Below are positions 1 to 6,971 of a DNA stretch of 45,087 nucleotides, one piece after another. How positions within the stretch are numbered: position 1 is the first letter of the stretch; every line of letters starts with the position of its first letter. Made by a program: the position numbers and the translations under genes. A model generated the notes under the pieces. The model saw only the letters and a program-made list of their open reading frames with translations, ran no database searches and had not been told where the DNA came from. The stretch is from Acetobacteraceae bacterium (lineage in GTDB: Bacteria > Pseudomonadota > Alphaproteobacteria > Acetobacterales > Acetobacteraceae), in NCBI GenBank assembly GCA_021732665.1, contig JAKFUL010000024.1, positions 1 through 45,087 of the forward strand. The letters are read 5' to 3'.

Positions 1-83
1 GGCTCCACCTGCAACCCAAGCGGCGCATCGGCGGCGCGGGCGGCGAGGGGCAGGAGGAGGGCGAGGGCGAGAAGGCGACGCAT
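1..83 (-). CDS. Truncated secreted protein (N-terminus only)
   Basis: Reading leftwards from ATG at 83, the frame is open to the window edge and encodes about 27 residues. It starts MRRLLALALLLPLAARAADA: a basic start, a leucine-rich core and an Ala-rich cleavage region, a typical Sec signal peptide with likely cleavage near residue 18. The next residues read PLGLQVEP. The rest of the gene is off the window, so no family can be named. Bases 1-33 of this gene recur in inverted orientation at 119-151, so either this segment or its copy may be an assembly product. That lowers confidence in the gene continuing exactly as shown. Confidence 0.55.
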   Translation of the reverse strand, partial: MRRLLALALLLPLAARAADAPLGLQVE

Positions 84-151
84 GGCGGGCTCCGGGGCGC
101 GGGGTTGCCTGAGTGTAACGCCGATGCGCCGCTTGGGTTGCAGGTGGAGCC
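1..151. repeat. 33-bp perfect inverted repeat at the window edge
   Basis: Bases 119-151 are the exact reverse complement of bases 1-33, separated by an 85-base loop. The left arm begins at base 1 of the window, so the repeat may extend further outside it. The left arm encodes the mature start of the truncated secreted protein. The right arm ends just before the stop codon of the small coiled-coil gene (155). A coding sequence facing its own inverted copy at a contig end is typical of fold-back or assembly-tip artefacts, but a real inverted duplication is also possible. Confidence 0.9.
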
Positions 152-154
152 TGG

Positions 155-343
155 TCAGTGCCCTTCGCGCCGGTCAGACATCTCGAGCCGGTCGGAGACA
201 ACATCACGGGCGAGTTCAGCCACCCGCAATTCCAACTGGCCGAGCCGCCGGTCCATGGAATTCACGCGCTGCTCGATACGGTCGGTGCGCTCGTCGATGC
301 GACGCAGCATGACCAGCATCGGGTTTTCGGGATGGTCGCTCAT
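155..343 (-). CDS. Small coiled-coil protein, hypothetical
   Basis: Encodes 62 residues starting MSDHPENPMLVMLRRIDERT, followed by a run rich in R, E, D, Q and L with hydrophobic residues at heptad spacing (about residues 8-50). This predicts a single amphipathic helix or coiled coil. There is no signal peptide and no membrane segment. Short proteins with this start and a helix built on alternating RIDER-like and LELRVAEL-like heptads are, from memory, common hypothetical proteins in alphaproteobacteria; function is unknown. The ATG at 343 is followed by a clean open frame to TGA at 155-157, directly next to the inverted-repeat arm ending at 151. It could be a self-associating or scaffolding peptide, but nothing in the sequence decides that. 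Confidence 0.55.
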   Translation of the reverse strand: MSDHPENPMLVMLRRIDERTDRIEQRVNSMDRRLGQLELRVAELARDVVSDRLEMSDRREGH

Positions 344-682
344 GGGGCGGATATAGCGTCGGGAGGGGGGAATTGCACGTTTTGTTCGGAGTGACCGCAG
401 GGGCTCTGGTCAGCCGTGGTGGGGTTGGCTTTGCCGAGCAGCTAGGGGGCAGAGGTCGCTGAAATGCGATTGCGAGGCCTGTTTCTCGTTCAGGCCGGTG
501 TCATGGCTGAGTTTATGCCCGCGCAGAGATCGCGCCGCAACGCGAAATCTTGACTTTCTGGCAAAATTATCCTATCAGCGACGCGCTTCGTTGTTTTGAC
601 AACCGCATCCCCACCTCAGCCATCCCTGGCCGCGCATGGCCATGGGATCACCCCTTTTTCGTCGCCGCACCCCGCCTGGGGG

Positions 683-731
683 ATTTGTCCGAAACCCGCA
701 CGGAATGATCCCAGGGTATTTGTCCGAAACC
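683..731. repeat. 14-bp direct repeat, two copies
   Basis: ATTTGTCCGAAACC occurs at 683-696 and again at 718-731, 35 bases apart start to start. Each copy is preceded by a G-rich stretch. It may be a protein-binding pair, or a remnant of a mobile-element end; no transposase reading frame is nearby. Confidence 0.6.
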
Positions 732-744
732 AGCGCTTTTCAAA

Positions 745-805
745 AACCCAATGGGTTCCAAGGGCCTAAGGCCTTTGGCGGGGGGCGTCGGGGGGCAGAG
801 CCCCC
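745..805. repeat. REP-like run of three hairpins, possible terminator
   Basis: Three consecutive perfect dyads lie just downstream of the amidohydrolase stop codon (minus strand): AACCCA-A-TGGGTT at 745-757, GGCCT-A-AGGCC at 763-773, and GGGGGC-AGA-GCCCCC at 791-805. The last can form a strong 6-bp stem with a 3-base loop only 5 bases after the stop codon, so it could end transcription or protect the mRNA 3' end. G/C-rich intergenic hairpin blocks of this style recur in Acetobacteraceae and Rhodobacter-type genomes (recollection), so a repeat family is plausible. Confidence 0.5.
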
Positions 806-809
806 TGAC

Positions 810-1961
810 TTAGCCGGCCAGTGCTCGCCTAGCCGCCTCCGCCAAAAACCCCGAAGCCACCGGCAGCACATCGTCGCAGAAATCATACCCCGCATTGTGC
901 AATTCGCGCCCGCCTTCGGCCGGCCCATTGCCGATCCAGACGAAGGCGCCCGGCACTTCCGCCAGGAACCAGGAGAAATCCTCGCCCGTCATGGCCGGCG
1001 CCAGGTCGCGCCGCAGCGGTGCCACGGCGGCCGCGGCCGCGGCGGCCAATTCGCGTTCGGCCGGGGAATTGGCGGTGACGGCGACGCCGCGCCGGAAGCC
1101 CGCCTGGGCCGAGAGCCCGAATGTAGCGGCCACGCCCGCCGCGACCTCGCGGATCCGGTGCTCGATGAAGTCGCCCACCGATTCATCGAGCCAGCGCGCG
1201 GTGCCCATGAGTTCGGCGCGGCCGGCGATCTGGTTCTGTGCCTCGCCGGCGCGGGCGATGGTCACGCTCACCACGCCGCTGGCAAGCGGGTCCACGCCGC
1301 GGGAGATGATGGATTGCAGCGCCACGATGGCATGGCCCAGGCCCAGCATGGGGTCGCGCGTCATGTGCGGCAGGGCGGCGTGGCCGGAATGGCCTTCGAA
1401 GGCGATGTCGAAGCGGGCGCCGGCGGCCATGACGGCGCGGTCATGCACCGCGATGGTGCCGACCGGCAATCCCGGCCAATTGTGCCAGCCGAAGATGCGC
1501 TCCATCGGGAAGCGCTGGAACAGCCCGTCGGCGATCATGGCGCGTGCGCCGCCGCCGCCCTCCTCCGCCGGCTGGAAGACGAGTTGCACGGTGCCGGACC
1601 AGGAGGGATCGTCGAGCAGCAGTTTCGCCGCCCCCAGCAGGGCGGTGGTGTGGCCGTCATGGCCGCAGGCATGCATCACGCCGGGGATGGTGCTGGCCCA
1701 GGGCAGCGCGGTGTTGGATTCCTGGATGGGCAGGGCGTCCATGTCGGCGCGCAGGCCGACGGCGCGGTTGGAGCCGTCACCGCGGCGCAGCGTGGCCACC
1801 ACGCCATGGCCGCCGACGCCCGGGGTGATCTCCGCCACGCCCAGCTCGCGCAGCTTTTCCACGACGAAGGCGGCGGTGGCGCCCTCATGCAGGGTGAGGC
1901 CGGGATGGGCGTGGAGGTGGCGTCGCCAGTGGGTCAGGCGCTGGTGCAGGCTGGGTTCCAT
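810..1961 (-). CDS. M20 family amidohydrolase (hippurate hydrolase / N-acyl amino acid hydrolase type)
   Basis: This 383-residue cytosolic metallohydrolase probably removes acyl groups from N-acylated amino acids or related amides. The frame extends upstream to 2078, but the extra 39 residues are low-complexity and the family normally begins near the chosen Met (MEPSLHQRLTHWRRHLHAHPG region), with a GGA four bases further upstream. Visible M20D features are RRHLHAHPGLTLHE near the start, the metal-binding MHACGHDGH (Cys99, His101, Asp102, His104) and the catalytic/metal Glu pair in FQPAEEGGGGA (133-134). A central dimerisation domain and a C-terminal GEDFSWFLAEVPGAF-type motif follow, so the length is normal for the family. 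It is divergent from the GGDEF gene and followed by a hairpin block. The exact substrate cannot be told from sequence. Confidence 0.88.
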   Translation of the reverse strand: MEPSLHQRLTHWRRHLHAHPGLTLHEGATAAFVVEKLRELGVAEITPGVGGHGVVATLRRGDGSNRAVGLRADMDALPIQESNTALPWASTIPGVMHACGHDGHTTALLGAAKLLLDDPSWSGTVQLVFQPAEEGGGGARAMIADGLFQRFPMERIFGWHNWPGLPVGTIAVHDRAVMAAGARFDIAFEGHSGHAALPHMTRDPMLGLGHAIVALQSIISRGVDPLASGVVSVTIARAGEAQNQIAGRAELMGTARWLDESVGDFIEHRIREVAAGVAATFGLSAQAGFRRGVAVTANSPAERELAAAAAAAVAPLRRDLAPAMTGEDFSWFLAEVPGAFVWIGNGPAEGGRELHNAGYDFCDDVLPVASGFLAEAARRALAG

Positions 1962-2101
1962 GGCATCCAGGTTACGGCGCGGGCTGGGGGTTGCCCAGGG
2001 GTTTGCTGATTGGTTTGCCCAATGGTTTGCGCGCGCCGTGGCAAGGGCTTGTTCAGGATTTGCCGTCATGCTGCGCACTCACCCCAGGACGCGGAGCATT
2101 C

Positions 2102-3205
2102 ATGGCGGCGACGCAGCCCGAAACCCAGACCAGCGGCATGCCGATGGTACAAGCCATGGCCCATGCCCGGGCTGCCTTCGCCTCCTTGCAGGGCCACGCC
2201 CTGCCGCCCTTGCCGGCCTATTATGCGGTGTGGTTCGAGCATCACGCCGGCACCCGGCCGGAGATGCGCCTGGCGCTGGAGGCGGCGATCGCGGCGGGGC
2301 GGGTGGATGAGGCGCTGATGCGGGAGCTGAGCAGCCGCTTCGTGGAACCGCTGCCCGAGTTCACCGCGCTGAGCGCGGCCCTGGCCCGGCTGGGCGGCAC
2401 CTTGCGGGAGGCGATGGGCGCCGTGGCCAGCCATGGTGCGGGCACGGCGGCCTTTGGCGACGCGCTGGAGGAGCTCTCGGCCGGCGCGATGCAGGACCCG
2501 CAACGGCTGCGCGCCGCCCTCTCCCGCCTGGCCGAGGATGCGCGGGAGATGACGCGGCGCAGCAAGGACATGGGCAGCCGGCTGGCGAACTCCACGCGCG
2601 AGATCGAGTTGCTGCGTGGCGAGCTCGAGGATGCGCGGCGCGAGGCGCATACCGACGCGCTGACCGGCCTGCCGAACCGCCGCGCGCTGGACCAGCGGAT
2701 GCTGGGAATGACGGCCGACGCGGTCGCGAATGGCGAGAAGCTGGCGCTTCTGCTCATCGACATCGATCATTTCAAGACGGTGAATGACCGCTTCGGCCAT
2801 CCGGTGGGCGATGCGCTGCTGCGCCGTACCGCCAGCACGATCAAGGCGGCGCTGCCCGAGGGCGCGATGGCCGCGCGTTTCGGCGGCGAAGAATTCGCCG
2901 TGCTGCTGCCCAGGCTCAGCGCCGCGGGGGCCTTCGAGGAGGCCGAGAAGCTGCGTCTGGCGGTGGCGGGGCAGAGCTTCTCGATGCGCAGCACCGGCGC
3001 CAGGCTGGGCCCGATCACGGTCTCGCTGGGCCTGGCCATGCATGAGCCGGAACAGGATGTGGCGAAACTTGTGGAGACGGCCGACGCCGCGCTCTACCGC
3101 GCCAAGCAGGAGGGCCGCAACCGCACCTGCACCAGCCAGGCGGAGCACCTGGCCCCGCCGCCCACGCCGCGCGTGGCGGCAAAGGCCGCCAAGGTCTGGT
3201 CCTGA
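2102..3205 (+). CDS. GGDEF diguanylate cyclase
   Basis: This 367-residue protein should make cyclic di-GMP from two GTP. The frame opens at 1991, but the ATG at 2102 is preferred because of a GGAG upstream and a sensible N-terminus. Residues 1-150 are an Ala/Leu-rich helical region with no membrane segment. A likely coiled coil at about 155-185 leads into the GGDEF domain, which begins near DALTGLPNRRALDQRM. The signature is GGEEF at residues 261-265, which is catalytically competent. The inhibitory I-site (RxxD, five residues before the signature) reads P-E-G-A instead, so product inhibition by this route should be absent. The soluble N-terminus resembles cytosolic alphaproteobacterial cyclases of the DgcB type, but that is a weak match from memory. 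It is convergent with popZ, 12 bases apart. Confidence 0.88.
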   Translation: MAATQPETQTSGMPMVQAMAHARAAFASLQGHALPPLPAYYAVWFEHHAGTRPEMRLALEAAIAAGRVDEALMRELSSRFVEPLPEFTALSAALARLGGTLREAMGAVASHGAGTAAFGDALEELSAGAMQDPQRLRAALSRLAEDAREMTRRSKDMGSRLANSTREIELLRGELEDARREAHTDALTGLPNRRALDQRMLGMTADAVANGEKLALLLIDIDHFKTVNDRFGHPVGDALLRRTASTIKAALPEGAMAARFGGEEFAVLLPRLSAAGAFEEAEKLRLAVAGQSFSMRSTGARLGPITVSLGLAMHEPEQDVAKLVETADAALYRAKQEGRNRTCTSQAEHLAPPPTPRVAAKAAKVWS

Positions 3206-3217
3206 GAGGACCCTCCG

Positions 3218-3853
3218 CTACAGCCCGCCGCGGGCCACGCGCTCGATCTCGGCCCGCACCGCGCGCTCGACAATGCCTGGCAGGTGGTTGTCCAGCCATT
3301 CCTTCAGCAGCGGCCGGACCTCCTCGCGCACCACATCCTCGATGGTGGGGCCGCCGCGGTTGACGCTGGCGGCGCGCTCCTGCGTCACCGCGCGAAGCAA
3401 TTCCCCCATGGAGGCCGCGGTGGCGGCGGCGACAGAGGGAGCCACGAGGTCTTCAGTGGCCATGACGGGCGTCTCCGAGGGAGGGGCGGCCGGGGGGGAC
3501 GGCGGCGTGGCAAGGGCACGGCTTTCGGGTGGCAGGGGCGGCGGCACCAATTGCACGCTGGCTGGCAGCGCGGGCGGCTCGGGTGGCGGCGGGGCGGGTG
3601 GCGGCGGGGCGGGTGGCGGCGGGGCGGGTGGCGCCATGCTCACCGGCATCGGTGCCGGCGGTTCGGCCACCAGCATGTCGTCCGTCAGCAGCAGCGGCTC
3701 GGGCATGCCCGGTGCCGGTGCGGGCATGGGCGTCTGGGCCGGCGCGGCGGTCACCGTGGCGACGTCATCCTCGTTCAGGATCTTGCGGATCGAGGCCAGG
3801 ATGTCATCCATCGAGGGCTCGACCCCCGCCTTGTTCTGATCCGACCCGCTCAT
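3218..3853 (-). CDS. popZ: Polar organising protein PopZ (DUF2497)
   Basis: This 211-residue protein matches the PopZ layout. It has a short N-terminal helix (EPSMDDILASIRKILNED, about 12-29), a long disordered middle rich in Pro, Ala and acidic residues (about 30-145), and a conserved C-terminal helical oligomerisation region (about 165-208, including VVREEVRPLLKEWLDNHLP). In alphaproteobacteria PopZ forms a polymeric matrix at the cell pole that anchors the chromosome centromere through ParB and recruits polarity proteins. The middle contains a Pro-rich tandem repeat (3581-3633). It lies downstream of tolC on the same strand with only 23 bases between, so it is probably co-transcribed with it. 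The valS gene often found next to popZ in relatives is not present here. Confidence 0.9.
   Translation of the reverse strand: MSGSDQNKAGVEPSMDDILASIRKILNEDDVATVTAAPAQTPMPAPAPGMPEPLLLTDDMLVAEPPAPMPVSMAPPAPPPPAPPPPAPPPPEPPALPASVQLVPPPLPPESRALATPPSPPAAPPSETPVMATEDLVAPSVAAATAASMGELLRAVTQERAASVNRGGPTIEDVVREEVRPLLKEWLDNHLPGIVERAVRAEIERVARGGL
3581..3633. repeat. 15-bp tandem repeat inside popZ
   Basis: The unit GGGTGGCGGCGGGGC is repeated three times exactly (3581-3595, 3596-3610, 3611-3625), followed by an 8-base partial copy. On the coding strand it specifies an Ala-Pro-Pro-Pro-Pro pentapeptide repeat in the disordered linker. Because the unit is a multiple of three, copy-number change would alter linker length without a frameshift. 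Confidence 0.9.
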
Positions 3854-3876
3854 GCCTGCTGCTCCACCCTCATCGT

Positions 3877-5361
3877 TCAGCGCTGCGCCGATGCCTGGGA
3901 GTAGTCACCCAGGCCGACCCAGCGGTTCCGCACCGCGTTGTAATAGGCGCGCATGTCGTAGAACTCGACCGGCAGGCCGAGATCCTGTGCCGTCAGCCGC
4001 CCCACCGCCGAGGTGACGGCGTAGGAGGCGTTGATGTTGTCCGACAGCGCGCGGACGAGGGTGACGCGCGCGTTGAGCAGTTCCTGCTCGGCGTTCAGCA
4101 CGTCCAGCGTGGTGCGGCTGCCCACGATCGCCTCGCGCTGCACGCCGTCCAGCGCGATCTCGGCGGCGCGGATCTGGGCGCGGGTGCTCTCCACCTGGGC
4201 GCGGGTGGTGCGCAGGTTCTCCCAGGCGCTGCTGGCCTGCTGCACGGCCACCGCGCGGGCATCGGCCACCAGCGCACGGTTCTGCTGCGCGGTCTGCCGG
4301 GCCTGGCGCACCTGGCTGTGCTCGGCGCCGCCCTGAAACAGCGGCACGGTCAGGTTGGCCGTCACCTGGCCGCCATTCTGCCGGGTGTGCGGGGCGGCGG
4401 TGTTGTCGTTGCGGAAGGCCTGGCTGGTCACGGTGACCTGGGGCATCAGCACCGAGAGCTGGATGTCGATATTGTCGCGCGCCGCCGCCTCGTCGAACAG
4501 CGCGGCCACCACGGTGGGGTTGTTGCTGGCGGCCTGCTCGCGCGCCTGCTGGCCGGTGGTCACCGGCGGGCGCAGCGGCTGGGGCGCTACCAGCCGTCCC
4601 GGCGCCGCGCCGACCAGGCGCTGATAGGTGGCGCGCGCCGTCTCAAGCTGGCCCTCGGCCTGGCTGCGGGCGGCCCGGGAGCCGGCCACCCGGCTCTCGG
4701 CCTGGGCCACGTCGGTTCGGGTGATCTCGCCGACGCGGAAGCGTTCGTTGGTGGCCTGGAGCTGGCGGCCCAGCACCTGCTCGTTGTTGATGTTCAGCCG
4801 CACTTCTTCCTGGAAGCGGATGACCGAGACATAGGCGTTGGTGGTGTCGCTCATCACCTGCTGCTCGGTGCTGAAGAGCCGGGCGCGCTGGGCGAGCACG
4901 CGATTCTCGGCCTGCCGCACCGAGGCCACGGTGCGGCCGCCGCGGAAGATCGGCTGGGTGAGGGTGACGTTGGCGCCGGCTGGCGTGCGCTCCTGCCGGA
5001 TCGTCGTCGAGATGAAGCCGGTGCCGACCGTGGCACCGGTCTCGCGGCTGACCAGGTTGGCCTGCGGATCGCGGTAGAAGAAGCTCTGATCGGTGCGGAA
5101 GGTCTGCGCCTGGCTGCGGGTGCGCTGGTCCACCACGCCGGCATTGGCGTTGACCACCACGGTGGGGCGCCAGCCGGACAGCGCCTGGGGCACGCCCTCA
5201 TCCACCGCGCGCAGCTGGGCGCGGGCGGCGAGAAGGGTGGTGTTGTTGGAATAGGCCTGGGCGAGCGATTCGGTCAGGGTCTGAGCCGAGGCCGGTGCCG
5301 CGATGGCGACCGAGGCCAGGAGCGTGGCCGAAAGGCCGCGGTTCATCAGCTTGCGCATCAT
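3877..5361 (-). CDS. tolC: TolC family outer-membrane channel
   Basis: This 494-residue outer-membrane efflux and secretion duct matches TolC in length. I chose ATG at 5361 because GAGGA sits just upstream and a signal peptide follows (basic start, LLASVAIAAPASA, cleavage near residue 27). The open frame to 5496 has no such features. Two tandem OEP repeats rich in Ala, Gln, Arg and Glu are visible: long coiled-coil helices such as TRTDVAQAESRVAGSRAARS in the first half and TTLDVLNAEQELLNARVTL in the second. TolC pairs with inner-membrane pumps or type I secretion systems, and it could export the RTX protein encoded at 6972-9476. No ABC/membrane-fusion partner genes lie in the window. It is followed closely by popZ. 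Confidence 0.92.
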   Translation of the reverse strand: MMRKLMNRGLSATLLASVAIAAPASAQTLTESLAQAYSNNTTLLAARAQLRAVDEGVPQALSGWRPTVVVNANAGVVDQRTRSQAQTFRTDQSFFYRDPQANLVSRETGATVGTGFISTTIRQERTPAGANVTLTQPIFRGGRTVASVRQAENRVLAQRARLFSTEQQVMSDTTNAYVSVIRFQEEVRLNINNEQVLGRQLQATNERFRVGEITRTDVAQAESRVAGSRAARSQAEGQLETARATYQRLVGAAPGRLVAPQPLRPPVTTGQQAREQAASNNPTVVAALFDEAAARDNIDIQLSVLMPQVTVTSQAFRNDNTAAPHTRQNGGQVTANLTVPLFQGGAEHSQVRQARQTAQQNRALVADARAVAVQQASSAWENLRTTRAQVESTRAQIRAAEIALDGVQREAIVGSRTTLDVLNAEQELLNARVTLVRALSDNINASYAVTSAVGRLTAQDLGLPVEFYDMRAYYNAVRNRWVGLGDYSQASAQR

Positions 5362-5505
5362 GTCATCCTCGATTGATCGGCTTCGCGGCGCACCGAACAG
5401 TGTTGCGCTGAAAATCGACGGCTTCCCGCCCCGATGCAAGCCGTGACGCGGGAATGTAGCGTAACGAAGCGTGGCTGCCGCCGCCAGAACAACCATTCCA
5501 CCCCG

Positions 5506-6162
5506 TCAGAAGACAAAGCTTGGGGCAGGCGCGAAACCCGGCAGGGCGGGTGCTACGGCATCCATGATGGGCGTGGTGATGAAGGCGCCGCCCAGCTTGC
5601 GGGCCAGCGCCGCCACCGGCAGCCCGCCGGCGCGGGAGAGCACCATGGCCATCCGCCCGCCCTCGGCCAATTGGGCGATGAGGGTTTCGGGCACCCTCTC
5701 GACGGCGCCATCGAGCAGGATCAGCTGATAGGGCGCGCCTTGGGCATGGCCCTGGGCCAGCTCGCCCTGCACAGCCAGCGGCCGCGCGCCGGGCAGGCAT
5801 TCCGCCCAGCTGACACGGGCGGCGGCGAGCAGCGCCGCATCCTCCTCCAGCGCCGTCACCACCAGGCCGATATCGGCCAGCGCGGCGGCGGCATAGCCGG
5901 TGGCGGCACCCACCACCAAAGCCTGCTCGCCCAGCCGGGGGGACGCGGCCTGCAACAGCCGCGCCAGCACCATGGGCGCCATCATGCCGCGGCCGGGCGA
6001 GAGCGGCACGGCATCGTCGGCATAGGCGCGGGCGCGCGCGGCGGCGGGCACGAAGGCCTCGCGCGGCAGCCGCGCCATGGCGGCCAGCACCAGCGCATCG
6101 GTCACCTTGTTGGGGCGGAGCTGCCCGTCCACCATGAATTTGCGCGCCGTCGCGTATGCCAT
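5506..6162 (-). CDS. pcm: Protein-L-isoaspartate O-methyltransferase family protein
   Basis: This 218-residue SAM-dependent methyltransferase belongs to the PCMT family, which repairs isoaspartyl residues in damaged proteins. The start at 6162 gives MAYATARKFMVDGQLRPNKV, the usual start in the alphaproteobacterial subgroup. The frame upstream to 6258 is not supported. The SAM-binding motif I is visible as ALVVGAATGYAAAALA near residues 80-95, followed by an acidic loop (ALEED) that should bind the ribose. The active-site region is divergent compared with E. coli Pcm, so real isoaspartyl repair is not certain. The pcm-tolC order is widely conserved in alphaproteobacteria. A tRNA-Cys gene lies divergently upstream. 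Confidence 0.82.
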   Translation of the reverse strand: MAYATARKFMVDGQLRPNKVTDALVLAAMARLPREAFVPAAARARAYADDAVPLSPGRGMMAPMVLARLLQAASPRLGEQALVVGAATGYAAAALADIGLVVTALEEDAALLAAARVSWAECLPGARPLAVQGELAQGHAQGAPYQLILLDGAVERVPETLIAQLAEGGRMAMVLSRAGGLPVAALARKLGGAFITTPIMDAVAPALPGFAPAPSFVF

Positions 6163-6276
6163 GCCCAACCCGTATCCTTGTGACCGCCGGTCATGCCGGC
6201 GGGACGTGCCGGGCGTTATACCGGCAGGAGGGCGCGCTTGACCATGGGCGGCTGGCACCCGATAGAGAGCGTGTGA

Positions 6277-6350
6277 GGTCCGATGGCCGAGTGGTCAGGC
6301 ATGGGACTGCAAATCCCCCTACGGCGGTTCGATTCCGCCTCGGACCTCCA
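6277..6350 (+). tRNA. tRNA-Cys (GCA)
   Basis: A 74-base cloverleaf. The 7-bp acceptor stem GGTCCGA pairs with TCGGACC, followed by discriminator T (usual for Cys) and an encoded CCA at 6348-6350. The anticodon loop CTGCAAA gives anticodon GCA. The T arm contains GGTTCGATTCC. It lies 75 bases ahead of tRNA-Asn on the same strand. Confidence 0.93.
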
Positions 6351-6425
6351 TAAGCTTTTCCATCCATGTTGCGCTGTGGGGCTTTGCAGCGCTGTGCCCG
6401 GTTGTTATACGCGCCTCTCGGCTGA

Positions 6426-6500
6426 TCCGGCGTGGCGCAGCGGTAGCGCAGCGGACTGTTAATCCGTTGGTCGTAGGTTCGAATCCTACCGCCGGAGCCA
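6426..6500 (+). tRNA. tRNA-Asn (GTT)
   Basis: A 75-base cloverleaf. Acceptor TCCGGCG pairs with CGCCGGA, followed by discriminator G and encoded CCA at 6498-6500. The anticodon loop CTGTTAA gives GTT. The T arm has GGTTCGAATCC. A short T-run follows at 6502-6506. Confidence 0.95.
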
Positions 6501-6501
6501 A

Positions 6502-6837
6502 TTTTTCAGGCGTCGCATAACCTCCCCGCACACAGCATGCCTGCTCAATTTCGCGTGCCTCACGTCGCTGTGGGTTGCAGCCAGCTTGGCAGGTTGGGTC
6601 TTCTGGGCTTCCGGAAACCTGATCGTGTCCCTGACGCGCTTGCCATCGCCGATGATCGAGCCGCTTCCCGACCGCGCCTTCGCGCCGGGGTGGGAGCCTC
6701 GTGCCGGGTCCCGTCCCGCGCAGAGCGCCAGGGTCTCGTTTTTCGACATGGCCGCGAAGATCCGCTTCGCCGAGGCCGCCGTGCTCCTCGCCATTGTCAA
6801 TGCCGCGGTCGCGCAGCTGATTCTCTTCGGTCTTTAG
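6502..6837 (+). other. Possible small membrane-protein ORF without a good start (doubtful)
   Basis: The stretch 6501-6971 holds no confident gene. One frame, open from the end of tRNA-Asn to TAG at 6837, has two hydrophobic segments: one at about 6541-6620 (including LWVAASLAGWVFWASGNLIV) and one at about 6774-6835 (including AVLLAIVNAAVAQLILFGL). A polar Pro/Arg-rich loop lies between them. There is no ATG before the first segment. TTG at 6586 cuts into it, and no ribosome site is evident. It may be a real two-helix protein, a decayed one, or chance. I do not recognise the family. Confidence 0.3.
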
Positions 6838-6899
6838 TCCCGCCCCGACCGACGCCGGCGCTGACGTCGCCGCGCCCCGCCTTTCAGGCCGGGCAATCA

Positions 6900-6971
6900 A
6901 GTTTTCGTGTATATATTTACAATTTCTCCTTATAGCCGTAAAAAATCTCTGAAAAGATACACGGGTGGGCT
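6900..6971 (+). promoter_or_regulatory. AT-rich leader upstream of the RTX gene
   Basis: About 60 bases directly upstream of the RTX start are strikingly AT-rich against the surrounding GC-rich DNA. They contain TATATATTT, CTTATAG and an A-run, plus a small dyad TGTA-N6-TACA near 6908-6921. This is the likely promoter and 5' leader of the RTX gene. AT-rich leaders in GC-rich genomes are typical targets of nucleoid-associated silencers (inference). Confidence 0.5.

Larger units (their letters stand above)
344..809. other. 466-base intergenic region, no convincing gene
   Basis: No open frame here has convincing coding character; the long plus-strand frame starting at 636 is antisense to the amidohydrolase. 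The region holds a relatively AT-rich patch at about 540-605, with TTGACT at 552-557 and TATCAG 17 bases further on as a weak plus-strand promoter candidate facing no gene. It also has a short dyad GTTGT-TTTG-ACAAC near 590-603, two direct repeats (683-731) and a row of hairpins (745-805) listed separately. Confidence 0.6.

Noticed and set aside
540..605. Gene promoter for a plus-strand transcript
   Set aside because: TTGACT/TATCAG spacing is acceptable, but no plus-strand gene follows for 1.5 kb; kept only as a comment in the intergenic entry.
636..2009. Long plus-strand frame of 457 codons
   Set aside because: Antisense to the M20 amidohydrolase, which carries all family motifs. The translation is His/Gly/Ala-rich without any domain, as expected from GC-rich antisense frames.
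1962..2078. N-terminal extension of the amidohydrolase
   Set aside because: Its 39 residues are low-complexity repeats of A/N/Q/W and fall in the divergent promoter region with the GGDEF gene; the family starts at the internal Met.
6319..6900. Minus-strand frame of 193 codons across both tRNA genes
   Set aside because: Its translation contains the well-known spurious peptide produced by reading tRNA genes (VGFEPTTNGLTVRCATAAP) and is antisense to two clear tRNAs.
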